NCBI GenBank assembly: GCA_003049465.1
Contig: PYSS01000004.1
Span: 62,001 to 126,000, forward strand
DNA from: Magnaporthiopsis rhizophila
Taxonomy: Eukaryota; Ascomycota; Sordariomycetes; Magnaporthales; Magnaporthaceae
Length of the DNA stretch: 64,000 bases
Direction of reading: 5' to 3'
Shown here: piece after piece, positions 9,616 through 20,867 of the stretch
Layout: each line of letters starts with the position of its first letter
How positions within the stretch are numbered: position 1 is the stretch's first letter
Notes under the pieces: model-generated
What the model was told of the DNA's origin: nothing
Databases searched by the model: none
The model's input: only the letters and a program-made list of their open reading frames with translations
Made by a program: the position numbers and the translations under genes

Positions 9616-11757
9616 ATGGTTGAGGCCGACACAAACTCGCCAACATGGAAATTTACACAGTACGTTCCCCTGGACTCTCTTTGCTTTTTTTTGCCCGCCG
9701 CACCGCCGCAACCCCGACCAGCCGCGCACCAGCGCCTCGCACCGCACCACGCCGCGTGCGCCGCCCGCCTTCGCTTCGCTCCCTTCCAACCTCTCGATAT
9801 CTCTGCTGCTGTTATTCCTCTTGCTTGCACACACCCCACGTGAGCACTACCGCTGACCGAACCTTTGCTAGGTGTTTTGGCGACAAGGGCGACGTTGAGG
9901 ATATCACGGAAGGCAAGAAGGCACTCCCACTATGCGGCCCATCTGTCTCATCCCCTTGCTGCTTTGTGCCCCTGCTCCGATCCCCGCGTCCGGACTGATC
10001 CTATCCGACAGAGGTGATCCTCTGTGGCCTCTAGCTGACTGGTCCGTGTACATCCAGCCGATATCATCTCCACCGTTGAGTTCGACCACACAGGCAACTA
10101 TCTGGCCACAGGCGACAAGGGAGGCAGAGTTGTGCTCTTCGAGCGCAACGAGACTGTGAGCACGAGCGCCATGCCTTCCCCCGCCAGGCTGGTTCCCTTT
10201 TCCAGGCGTTGGCGCTCTGTCGAAATCGTTGCTGACGGCCGGTGCAGAAGAAAACTTGTGAATACAAATTCCACACCGAATTCCAGTCTCACGAGCCAGA
10301 GTTCGACTACCTAAAGTCCCTCGAGATTGAGGAAAAGATCAACAAGATAAAGTGGTGCCGTCGACAGAACGCCTCGCACTATCTCCTGTCCACGAACGAC
10401 AAGACGATCAAGCTCTGGAAGGTGTTCGAAAAGTCCCTCAAGGTGGTGGCTGAGAACAACCTTTCGCATGACTTGACGCCAGCCAACATCGCCGGCGGTG
10501 GCGGTGCCCCGAGGGCAGTCCCCCACTCTGCCTTCCGGAACGCAAACGACCTGAAGCTCCCCCGCCTCACCCACCACGACACCGTCGTCGCCGCCGTCCC
10601 ACGACGCACCTACGCCAATGCGCATGCCTACCACATCAACAGCATATCAGTCAACAGTGATGGCGAGACCTTCATCAGCAGTGACGATCTCCGCATAAAT
10701 CTGTGGAACCTCAACATCCAGGAACAAAGCTTCAACATCGTGGATATCAAGCCTGCGAACATGGAGGAACTGACAGAAGTCATCACCGCCGCCGAGTTTC
10801 ACCCTATGAGCTGCAACTGGTTCATGTACGCGAGCTCCAAGGGCACCATCAAGCTGGCAGACATGCGCGAGAGCGCTCTCTGTGACCAACACGCCAAAAG
10901 TACGTCTTTGTCTCCGGCCCACCGTCTTCACCTGTGATTTTATTCTGCTGTACCGCCAACTGGTACGGTTGTGCTATATGGGATACTAATCACGGCGACC
11001 GCTCGGTCCTTGCGTGTGCGCAGTGTTCGAGCAAGAGGAGGACCCGTCATCGCGGTCGTTCTTCTCCGAGATCATCTCATCGATATCCGATGTGCGCTTC
11101 TCGTACGACGGCCGATACATCCTGTCCCGAGACTACCTGACGGTCAAGATCTGGGATGTCAACATGGAGAGACAACCAGTTAAGACCATCCCAATCCACG
11201 AGCACCTGCGACCTCGGCTGTGCGACACGTACGAGAACGACAGCATATTCGACAAATTCGAGGTCGTTTTCTCGGGTGACGCGAAGAACGTGATGACTGG
11301 TAGCTACAACAATAACTTCATGATTTACCCTGCCGACCCCGAGAAAGAGGTGGAGGTTGTCCTGCAGGCAGATAAGTCAGCCTTTAAGGCGAAGAAGGTC
11401 GGTGTCCCCACGCCAATCAACTCATCAACCAGTCCGACGGCCAACGGTGGCAAGAAGGGCGGGTCGCGCGCCGGCAGCCCGGCGGGCGGGCAGGGACAGA
11501 GGATGCGAAAGGAGACGGACGCGGATCAGATCGACTTCAACAAGAAGATCCTGCATATGAGCTGGCATCCCTTTGAAGACAGCATCGCGATCGCTGCTAC
11601 GAACAATGTGAGTCGTCCAGAAGAGCCGTCCGCGGCATGTGGTGCCCCCCAATATTTTAAGCACCCTTTGCCTCTCTTTATGCCGGCTTTTTGTGCGCTT
11701 GGAGCTGACACAGACGTACACCTCGCGTTCCAGCTCTTTGTCTTTTCTGCGCTGTAG
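9616..11757 (+). CDS. cdc55: PP2A regulatory subunit B (B55/CDC55)
   Basis: Six exons: 9616-9659, 9872-9912, 10058-10155, 10248-10899, 11024-11607 and 11734-11757, giving 480 aa. The WD40 propeller begins with DIISTVEFDHTGNYLATGDK and continues through the B55 hallmarks: FDYLKSLEIEEKINKIKW, YHINSISVNSDGETFISSDD, NIVDIKPANMEELTEVITAA, EFHPMSCNWFMYASSKGTIK and SISDVRFSYDGRYILSRDY. The last exon is only 24 nt and encodes the end of the final blade (NNLFVFSAL). Intron 2 has a GC donor (GCAAGA), the rest GT-AG. Gly/Ala/Ser-rich inserts occur at about residues 100 and 350, as in other filamentous fungi. The protein targets the PP2A A/C core to substrates in mitotic exit, morphogenesis and stress signalling. 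Confidence 0.96.
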
Positions 11758-13804
11758 AAGGCTAGATGCTCCGGGCGGGTGGCGCATTCGGGATATTGGG
11801 CGGAAATTGGGTTGTCTTTTCTTCCTTTTTCTCTCTTTCTCTCTCTCTCTCACTCGGACTTATACAGCCTCGGTCATCCGAACAATAACAGCGGGAGGGC
11901 TCTTCTTTTCTTTCCCCGGCGCGCTCGGGTCCAACATGTTGGAAGATGGTGGTAAATAGGAGGGGGTTACGGAGATGTGAAGATGGTTATCGCAAAAGAG
12001 TGTCTCTCCCAGAGACCTCTTGTTCAGATCCACCCTCCTACAGTCGTCTCGTCAGAGCAGAGGCGACGGTGGACGCAGCGGGGCCTGGTTGGATGAGACT
12101 GGGGCATAATTGGAGGTATGTCAACGAGGTCTCCTGTCCGGGCTGCTGTAGGGTCTACCAAGCGTGGGGTGAGGGAGTGCTCCGGCACCAACGTTTGGGC
12201 TCGGGAAAGTATGGGTGCTCGGCATCAGCATCAAGCATTGAACGGTCTAGACAGCAAAGGTGTCTGCTCAAGGAGTAAGGCAAGACAAAAATCAACAAAC
12301 AATGTAGCTTGCTCATTAGCTATATGTGAAGCGTGAAGCCTTGTTTTGCGAGTGAATGGATTGCGGGGAGTCGATGGTGAGCTGCCTTTAACTTGCCTCT
12401 AGTGATGGATGCGTGATTCACAAAGGCTGGCTAGGGTCAAAGCATCGGCACGCGCCCCCTTCGGGCCGGCTGAGGCGCGAACATCGGTGTGTAAGTTGGA
12501 TAAACTTCTCTCCCGAGCCTTGGCCCTGTGGGTGGACATGCAGATGGACATGCAGGTGGCCCCGTCATCTAAAATTGGAACGGAAGAAATCTAAGACCAA
12601 GATCCGCCTATGCGAACTGCGGCGGCAGTTGTCCGCATGTAGATAGATTTGCAGGAGCCACGTACAGGTCTCTCGTCGTTCTAGACGTACTTGATCTCCC
12701 AGAATGAAAGGCGGGGTTTTGGAAACGATGGCCATCTTGAATGTACCTACATGCGTGGCGTCCGTCAGATATGTCGGAAGCCGCACGAGATTGAGCTGAC
12801 AGATCCCCCACCACGCTAATACCGCCACTACAACAGGATGTCAGGTACCAGTTGTGTCGGCAGCCCAGCCGAAGGAGTGCCGATCACAAGCTACATTTGT
12901 ATGCTCTCCCACATCCTCGGCGTGATGGGAAGGACGGAGCAGTGGTAATATAGAGGTACCTACATACATAAACTCCCGGGGGTAGGTGGTATCACGGGAA
13001 GGGCTGGGTAGTATTGCCGCAGTTCGTTGCATGGAGGATGTGCAGCGAATACCCATTTCGGGTCATGTTGGACCTGGCACTGGGGTCATGGCTTCGCAAG
13101 ACGACGCTTGCTTATATATGGCTTGGTCCTGAGCCCCATGCTTTCTCCTGCCAGGTGGACAAATCGGCACTCCATTCACACACGAGTCGCTGCTCTAGCT
13201 GGTCGAACCCACCCTTGTCCCCGCTTCGTGAGCGTGCCTGGACGAGCTTGTCGCAGAACCGCACGAACCTCAGGACGACCAAGAAGATCGCACATATTAT
13301 TCCAATTTCTACAGCATCAGCCACATCCGACAGAACTTCCTTGGGCTGCTCCTGCTCCAAATTCACCAGAGTCCAGCCTTGCCGACCGCTGCAAGACCCA
13401 GCAGCCCGACCGTGACTCTGATTTGACCGACCAGCGAAGCGCAGAAGCTAGGTAGCCACCTAGCTTTTCCAACACCCATCGACGACAACGTGGAAACGAG
13501 AAAGGCACATCTACCTCTCTACAGCTACTACGAACGCCTCGAAACCGCAAAAGTACCTATACGCACGCCCACATAATCCCCACGCCGCGTCGCTGCCGAG
13601 CTGTCGACAACGCTGTGATTGGTCGCAGAAACCTGTCAGCCCCTGGCTACGGCAAGCCCGCGCGTAGGAAGCTCTCGCTTGGCCGGGCTCCCACACCCCC
13701 TCGCTCGCTCGCCCGCCCGCCATAGCGCATTGCGCTGCACTGAACTCCTGCCAGGCACCCGACCAAATCCGAGCAGAGCCGGGCCGGCGGCGCCATCCTC
13801 CTCC
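11758..13804. other. Intergenic region
   Basis: About 2 kb between cdc55 and the UDP-sugar transporter. It contains a CT-rich microsatellite near 11820-11850 and short open frames without domains. The last 300 bases are probably the leader of the transporter gene. Confidence 0.6.
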
Positions 13805-15232
13805 ATGACCACCCACTCGAGTGCCCGCCGCCGCCTTACTATGCAGAAAAACCACCAACATGCATTGCCCAAGACTCCCACCGCCCCGCGCGTAATCAAC
13901 GCCGCGCCGCTGCTCGAGAAGGCCGAGAGGTACGGCATCGACGACGACCGCCCCATGTATTCGCGCGCCATGGCCCTCGCGGGCCGCATTTTCATCGAGA
14001 CCATCCCGCAATGGCTCGCCGTCGGGGCTATGCTGAGCCTCATCTTTGGCGGCTGCTGCTCAAACGTGTTCGCGCTCGAGGCTATCATCAAGGTTGAGCC
14101 GGCCAGCGGTATGGCGAGGAGTTCCCGCCCCCTCCTCCTCCTTCCCCCCTCTTTTGTGTCGTTCCCGGGTACCTAGGTGGGACTACAGAGGGACATGATG
14201 CGCTGACGTGTGGGCGCGCGCCTCATAGGGACCCTCCTGACTTTTGTCCAGTTCCTCTTCGTCGCCGTCACCGGCTACGTCTCGCAGTTCGACCCCGGCA
14301 GGCCGCCCTTCTTCGTCAAGCCCAACAAGGTGCCGATCCGGCGCTGGCTGATCAACATTGTGCTGTTCTTTGGCATCAACGTGCTCAACAACCACGCCTT
14401 CAGCTACGACATCTCGGTCCCTGTGCACATCATCCTCCGCTCCGGCGGCAGCATCACCACCATGATAGCCGGCTTCCTGTACGGCAAGCGATACCCGCGC
14501 ATACAGGTCATCGCCGTCATCCTCCTGACCATCGGCGTTGTGACGGCCGCCTGGGCCGACTCGCAAACCAAGAGCGCCGCCGCCGCCCAGACCGAGTCAC
14601 ACACCGAGGGCAGCAGCAGCAGCAGCAACAGCAGCCGCAGCCGCAGCTTCAACGTCGGACTGGCCATCCTCTTCACAGCCCAGGTCATGTCGGCCGTCAT
14701 GGGCCTCTACACTGAAGAGACGTACCGGCAGTACGGCCCGCAGTGGAAGGAGAACCTGTTCTACTCGCACATCCTGTCGCTGCCGCTGTTCATCCCCTTC
14801 ATGCCATCGCTGGTGCGCCAGTTCATGAAGCTGGCGGCCAGCGAGCCGCTGTCGCTCCCGCTGGGCCGCCTCCTGGACTCGGACGCGGCGGCCAACATCC
14901 CGGCCAACGTGCAAAAGAGCCTCGAGCGGATCCACATACCGAGCCAGCTGGCGTTCCTCGTGCTCAACGTCCTCACGCAATACGCGTGCATCCGTGGCGT
15001 TAATCTGCTGGCCGCCGCGTCGTCGGCCCTGACGGTGACTATCGTGCTCAACATCCGGAAGCTGGTCAGTCTCCTGCTCAGCATCTGGTTGTTCGGCAAC
15101 CGTCTGGCACCGGGCACGCTTGTCGGTGCCATGGTCGTCTTCGGCTCGGGTGCGCTGTACTCCATGGGGGGCAAAACATACAGCAGCCCACCGGCGCGGC
15201 AGAGGGCGGTAAGTCAGATAAAGGCCGGCTAG
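13805..15232 (+). CDS. yea4: UDP-N-acetylglucosamine transporter (YEA4/SLC35B4 type)
   Basis: Exons 13805-14108 and 14229-15232, 435 aa; 120-nt intron with GTATGG donor and CATAG acceptor inside the first membrane region. After a roughly 75-residue hydrophilic N-terminus, a UAA-transporter domain carries about ten membrane helices. The family signature runs through GGCCSNVFALEAII, TLLTFVQFLFVA, NVLNNHAFSYDISVPVHIIL and RSGGSITTMIAGFLYGKRYP, to SALTVTIVLNIRKLVSLLLS and the Gly-rich last helix. The hydrophilic loop between helices (about residues 215-235) is poly-Ser. Such carriers import UDP-GlcNAc into ER/Golgi for glycosylation and chitin-related supply. The exact sugar is inferred from family resemblance. 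ATG 13841 is an alternative start. Confidence 0.9.
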
Positions 15233-16208
15233 TGGAAGCCTTACCGCAATTATTAGATTTATTCGTTTCTGGTGCGACAGCGAAAACACATGTTAGCAGC
15301 ATGGGCGGTAGCATATCGAACCTTATCTACCTAGTCTCCCCGACCTCGAGTGGCGTGAGCTGGCGTGCGGGCGGGTATGTGTACATAGGTACGGACATGA
15401 ATCATCCGCCTCAGCACTACCTACCTAGGTTACAACACTCGCCCGGGTTGGCGGCGTAGAGCTCCATGCGTAACGTGCACATGTATGTGTGGGGTTGTCT
15501 GTCTGTCGCCGTGTATAAACTCGGTCCTCGGTTGCTTTTCCCTTCCCCTGAGGCAGCTTTGCAGATCCCACACCGGCTACCGTCACGCATCGCCAGGCGC
15601 ACTAGCTGAGCCCTTTCTGCAACCCGCCAGGTCTTGGCGAGAAACATCACCCGACCGTTCGGGTGGCCGCGGAGGTGCCGGACGGCTCCTGCTCGCAGGG
15701 ATAAGTGACGCAGAACTCGCCGGTTGCGGCTGGTTGTGCCACTAGTCAAACCCGTAGCCAAGGGAAAACGGAGCCTTAAAAAATCCCAGCCAGCACAGCA
15801 GCTGCAATCGCCGGACGTTAGCGCTGTGGGACCGCCCCAGCCGCCTGCCTCAGAGCCCCTCCCAGCGCTGATTTGACCAGAATTCCTGTGAACGGGTCTC
15901 CATAGTTCGGTCGTCATCACAAACCCCTCTTCAAGCCAGGAACATCCCGATCGATGCCGGCCAGACTTTGCGCCGCAAGTAGGGTAGCAACCCGCCTGCC
16001 GCCTCTTAGCCTCGTGTTTCATCGGGCAGCTAAACTATTCTTAACGTGCCTTCTAGAAAATTTATAGACACCCACCCAACCTAGACTCCTGCAAGAATCC
16101 CACCGTCGCGGCATATACCCATATAAGTCTCCAAACCCAAACGCACAGCCGTTCGCCGTTGAGCCGAACAAGAGCGGAATTGGCCCCCGGCCCGGAGCGT
16201 TCGGCACC
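15233..16208. other. Intergenic region / AMP deaminase promoter
   Basis: Contains the upstream region of the AMP deaminase gene. A 201-codon minus-strand frame at 15417-16022 has no recognisable domain and I treat it as chance. Confidence 0.6.
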
Positions 16209-19200
16209 ATGGCCGGTGAGTCCGGCCTCCCTGCCGCACNNNNNNNNNNNNNNNNNNNNNNNNNNNNNNNNNNNNNNNNNGGCCCCAAAACGACCAAGAC
16301 GGTGCCAGCCCAACCGTGACGCCAAATCTGACGTGCGCCCCTTGTGTCTTTCTGCTCTGCACCTACCCCGTCCGCCTGCGCAGACCGTATCATGCCCAAC
16401 GACCCGTTGTCGGGTCCCAACTCGCTCAAGCCCCCGTCGACGCAAATGGCCTCGGACGAGTTTTCAGACTATGCCGACGAGGACAACCTGCCTCAGAGTA
16501 GTGGTGATGGGTCGGACAATGAGTCGGAAACGGGCGCTGGGCACGACCAGGACCGCGAAGGCGGCGACGACGACGAGGCCGATCTGGAGATTGGCATGCT
16601 GGCTCGTGACAAGCAGAGGAGGACCACCTTTTATGACCCCGTGGCAGAGCGGCACATGTCGCAGACTGACGCCAAGCTATTTTATCAGCGGAGCCAGCGC
16701 GAGCGGCAGAGGGGCGGCACCGGCACCCCGTGGGGAGAGGGTAGTCCCGTCATCGCAGGGCGTGCCGGTCCGGCCCTGGACGAGCTGGCCCACGGACCAC
16801 TGCCGCCGTCGTACGACCTGACGTCGAGTCCTTCCCTGCAAGGCATCGCCTCCGGCTCCGAGACGGGGCCCAAGCGAGACAGCGGCTTCTTCCCGCTGGA
16901 CGGCCTCCGCAGTCACGGCAGCCACACGCAGGTCAACCAGCTTGCGGCCCAGCTGGCTGGGCTGGCATCGGTCAGGTCCTTTGCCCCTGAAGGCCGGCCG
17001 CCCGGCAACACCAGCGTCCCGGTTGTGCCGGGCGTCAACGCGCCCGCCGGCATTGGAAGCGCCACATTCACCGACGCTGATCCCCAGGTCACGACTGAGC
17101 TGGCTGCGATATTTAAGAGCGTCAAGAGCATCCTCGATCTCCGGCACAAGTACCTGGGTCTCTCGCTGCAACGGCCGGGCGACAACCCCAAGGATGATCC
17201 GAGCTGGAACATTTACCCGCCGCCCCCGGAGCCGGCCTGGATCGAGGCCCGGGAGAAGGCCGCGGGCGGCTCGCAGCCGGCGAACAGCATGGGCAATAGT
17301 CTGGCGAACAGCATGGTGTTGGGGGCCGAGCCGCCCGAGGCGCACAAGCATGCCAAGAAACGTAAGCCCGGCCAGGAAATCGGCGAGGATTTCGTGCTGG
17401 AGGAGGCGCTTCCGGTGCCGGGCGCGTGCGACATGAGCTTCCGACTCGACGAGAACAGCGTGTACCAGGTTTTTGACAGCCCCAAGGCGGAGGAGGCGGA
17501 CCAGCCGGCGGTGAGGGTGCCCACGATACGCGAGTTCTACATGGATCTGGACAAGATCCTATCGGTCGCCGCCGACGGCCCGAGCAAGAGCTTCGCGTAC
17601 CGGCGGCTCCAGTATCTCGAGGGCAAGTTCCGCCTGTACACGCTGCTCAACGACTACCAGGAGACGGCGGACAGCAAGCGGGTGCCGCACCGCGACTTCT
17701 ACAACGTGAGGAAGGTGGACACGCACGTGCACCACTCGGCCTGCATGAACCAGAAGCACCTGCTGCGCTTCATCAAGAGCAAGATGAAGAAGTGCCCGGA
17801 CGAGGTGGTGCTCTTCCGCGACGGCAAGCACCTCACGCTGGCCGAGGTGTTTGACAGCATCAACCTGACCGCCTACGACCTGAGCATCGACACGCTGGAC
17901 ATGCACGCGCACACAGACTCGTTCCACCGGTTCGACAAGTTTAACCTAAAGTACAACCCCATCGGCGAGTCGCGGCTGCGCACCATTTTTCTCAAGACAG
18001 ACAACACCATCAACGGCCGGTACCTAGCCGAGATCACCAAGGAAGTGATCGCGGACCTGGAGTCGAGCAAGTACCAGATGGTCGAGTGGCGCATCTCCAT
18101 CTACGGCAGGTCGCTGGACGAGTGGGACAAGCTGGCGGCGTGGGTGGTGGACCACAAGCTCTTCTCGCACAACGTGCGCTGGCTCATCCAGATCCCGCGC
18201 CTGTACGACGTGTACAAGGCCGGCGGCATGATGGACAACTTTGAGCAGGTGATCCGGAACCTCTTCCAGCCGCTGTTTGAGGTGTCGATGGACCCGCAGA
18301 GCCACCCGAAGCTGCACGTGTTCCTGCAGCGCGTCATCGGGCTCGACAGCGTCGACGACGAGAGCAAGGTGGAGCGGCGGCTCTTCAAGAAGTTCCCCGT
18401 GCCGCGGGTCTGGGACTCGAAGCAGAACCCGCCCTACAGCTACTGGATCTACTACCTCTTCGCCAACATGTCGTCGCTCAACTTCGTGCGGCAAAAGCGC
18501 GGGTTCAACACGTTCGTGCTGCGGCCGCACTGCGGCGAGGCCGGCGACAGCGAGCACCTGGCGGTGGCGGCGCTCTGCTGCCACAGCATCAGCCACGGCT
18601 TGCTCCTGCGCAAGGTGCCGATCCTGCAGTACGTCTACTACCTCGACCAGATCGGCATCGCTATGTCGCCGCTGAGTAACAACGCGCTGTTCCTGGCGTA
18701 CGAGCGGAACCCGTTCCATCAGTACTTCAAGCGCGGGCTCAACGTGTCGCTCTCGACCGACGACCCGCTGCAGTTCGCCTTCACCAAGGAACCGCTGATC
18801 GAGGAGTACGCGGTCGCGGCGCAGATCTACAAGCTCAGCTCGGTCGATATGTGCGAGCTGGCCAAGAACTCGGTGAAACAGAGCGGCTACGAGCAGTCGA
18901 TCAAGGAGCAGTGGCTCGGCTCTGACTTTGACCAGCCGGGGGCCCGGGGCAATAGCATGGTCAAGACCAACGTGCCTGATAGGAGGGAGGAGTTTAGATA
19001 TCAGACCCTGCTCGAGGAGCAACAAATGTAAGTCAAAACCCGGACCCGTCCTTTTTCCCCCTCATAACTGCCCCTGGAAATGGATCGCTCTAACCAGGAA
19101 TTGTCAAATTCCGAGCAGGGTGGAAAAATATGCATCATATACGATAGACGCCAATGGCATGGCTGTTGCGTCGGACGCCAGCGTCAAGGAGACGCCGGCA

Positions 19201-19563
19201 GAGGCCCAGCAGCTGGCGCACAAACTTTCGCCGCCACTCAAGGCGTCCGGCGGCGGAGGAAGGGGACAGACCGATCAGGATGTGGCTGGAGGCGGCGCGG
19301 CGCCGGCGTCAAGCCATGGCAAGATGTCGTCTCAGCACGGCCCCATCTTGTCCTCGCCATTGATTGCGGTCCGTGATGGGACTGCGAATACTACCCCTTC
19401 CTGGCCGACAGAGGGGACGGTCCAGGACCCACACATCTCGGGCAGCCAGCCGAGGTTCTTCCCCGGCGTCGTGGCTAGGAGCCAGACGCGGGGAGGCACC
19501 AGGCAGAATTCGATGCACGAGTCTGACGAATCGGGACCGGCGGGAAGAGCCCCGAGAGGGTAG
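16209..19563 (+). CDS. amd1: AMP deaminase
   Basis: Exons 16209-16215 (7 nt: ATGGCCG), 16384-19027 and 19119-19563, about 1031 aa. The first intron (16216-16383) contains the 41-N gap; splicing gives M-A-D-R-I-M-P-N-D. The last intron has GTAAGT, a CTAAC branch and a GCAG acceptor. A disordered N-terminal third precedes the TIM-barrel deaminase. The zinc site is KVDTHVHHSACMNQKHLLRF (about residue 447), and the catalytic/zinc end is LSTDDPLQFAFTKEPLIEEY (about residue 790). RPHCGEAGD and SNNALFLAYERNPF are also present. The enzyme converts AMP to IMP and ammonia in the purine nucleotide cycle. The roughly 180-residue tail after the barrel is low-complexity. The family is certain; the exon 3 acceptor was chosen over one 26 bases upstream because of branch-point spacing. 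Confidence 0.95.
16240..16280. other. Assembly gap (41 N)
   Basis: Forty-one consecutive N inside intron 1 of the AMP deaminase gene. The flanks are GC-rich. It does not interrupt coding sequence under the exon model given for that gene. Confidence 0.99.
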
Positions 19564-20347
19564 GCTAGGGGTATGGTTTTTAGAGCCGGTGGGAGGCGGT
19601 ACGGGTTGTTATTGCTATTTATCAAAAATCTGCGTTGTGTTTTCAGAATGAGCAAGTAGTTATACAGTTGGTTAAATAAGGAATAGGTTAAAGCTAGAGA
19701 AAGATGTTGAAAATCCAAGTTCGTCCCCGTAGCCAAGGCAATACGATCATCATGGTTCTCGTAAAAGGCAATCGAAATTGACACTGGCAGCTTGGCAATC
19801 AAAATCCCACCCATCCATGCTAGCAACGTCACGGCCCACCCACGCCCCCACAAAGTCCGAACCATGTGGATTAGCTAATCCAACCAACGTCGCTCTCGGC
19901 TCAGGTGGCTGTGGGCTGCCCTGCTCCAGCCGCCTGTTTTCGCTTGATCAAGCCAGCCGAGCCCGACCCCAGCCACGGCGGGAGGAGAAAGCCCAGAACT
20001 TGGAGCGAGAGCAAGAGAGCGAGCGAGTCTACACCCAACCTCGCAGGTCGCAGCCAGTCAGTCAGTTATAGTCGGACGTGCAGCGCTGCTTTGTATGTGT
20101 GCGTGTATTGTGTTGTGTGTCTGTGTGTGTGTGTGCTGAAGCCGAAACAGCCAGCCAGGGCCGTGTGCAGACGCAAGCAAGCAGGCAGGCACGCAGCAAC
20201 CGGCCCCCATCGCCGTCGACCACCAAACACCGCAATCCCACCCACCCTCCGCCCCCATCCAGCCAGCACTCGGTGCCTGCCCGACCGAACACGCCGCGGA
20301 TTCGAGACTCTATTCCAGACCGACACACGCCTCGGCCCAAACCCAAC
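19564..20347. other. Intergenic region / SLA1 leader
   Basis: AT-rich 3' flank of amd1, then the GC/CA-rich leader of sla1, including a GT microsatellite at 20091-20136. No gene. Confidence 0.65.
20091..20136 (+). repeat. GT-rich microsatellite
   Basis: Interrupted (GT)n tract in the probable 5' leader of sla1, about 210 bases before its ATG. Confidence 0.85.
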
Positions 20348-20836
20348 ATGGGGTTCCTGGGCGTCTACCGCGCGCTCTACGACTACACTCCCCAGTCCGA
20401 GGGCGAGCTGGCGCTGGTCGAGGGTGACCTGCTGTACATCCTCGAAAAGAGCACCGAGGATGCTTGGTGGAAGGCCAAAAAGCGCGCCGCCGAGGACGAG
20501 GAGGAGGAGCCCGAGGGTCTGATACCAAACACATACATCGAGGAGGTGAGTGAGCGAGCGAAGCCACCGCAATGCGTTCGCCAGGTCCCTCCCATCCCCG
20601 TTTCTGGCCCGCGACGCGCCAACGACTGACATGCAACTTCCCCGTGCGACTGTCAGGTCCAACCCAAAGCCCAGGCCAGGGCCCTGTATGACTACACGAG
20701 GCAGTCGGATGAGGAGCTCACGTTCCCCGAGGACGCCCAGCTCGCCGTCTACGACCAGTCCGACCCGGACTGGATCCTGGCCGGATACGAAACGGACTTT
20801 GGTTTCGTACCCTCCAACTACATCGAGATCCAAGCC

Positions 20837-20867
<31 letters not shown>

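Noticed and set aside
15417..16022. Minus-strand frame of 201 codons
   Set aside because: No recognisable domain and codon composition unlike neighbours; intergenic chance frame.
18024..19025. 333-codon frame antisense to AMP deaminase
   Set aside because: Explained by the GC-rich third positions of the deaminase codons; low-complexity Leu/Val/Arg composition.
20066..20833. 255-codon frame antisense to SLA1
   Set aside because: Mirror of the SH3 exons and leader; no own domain.
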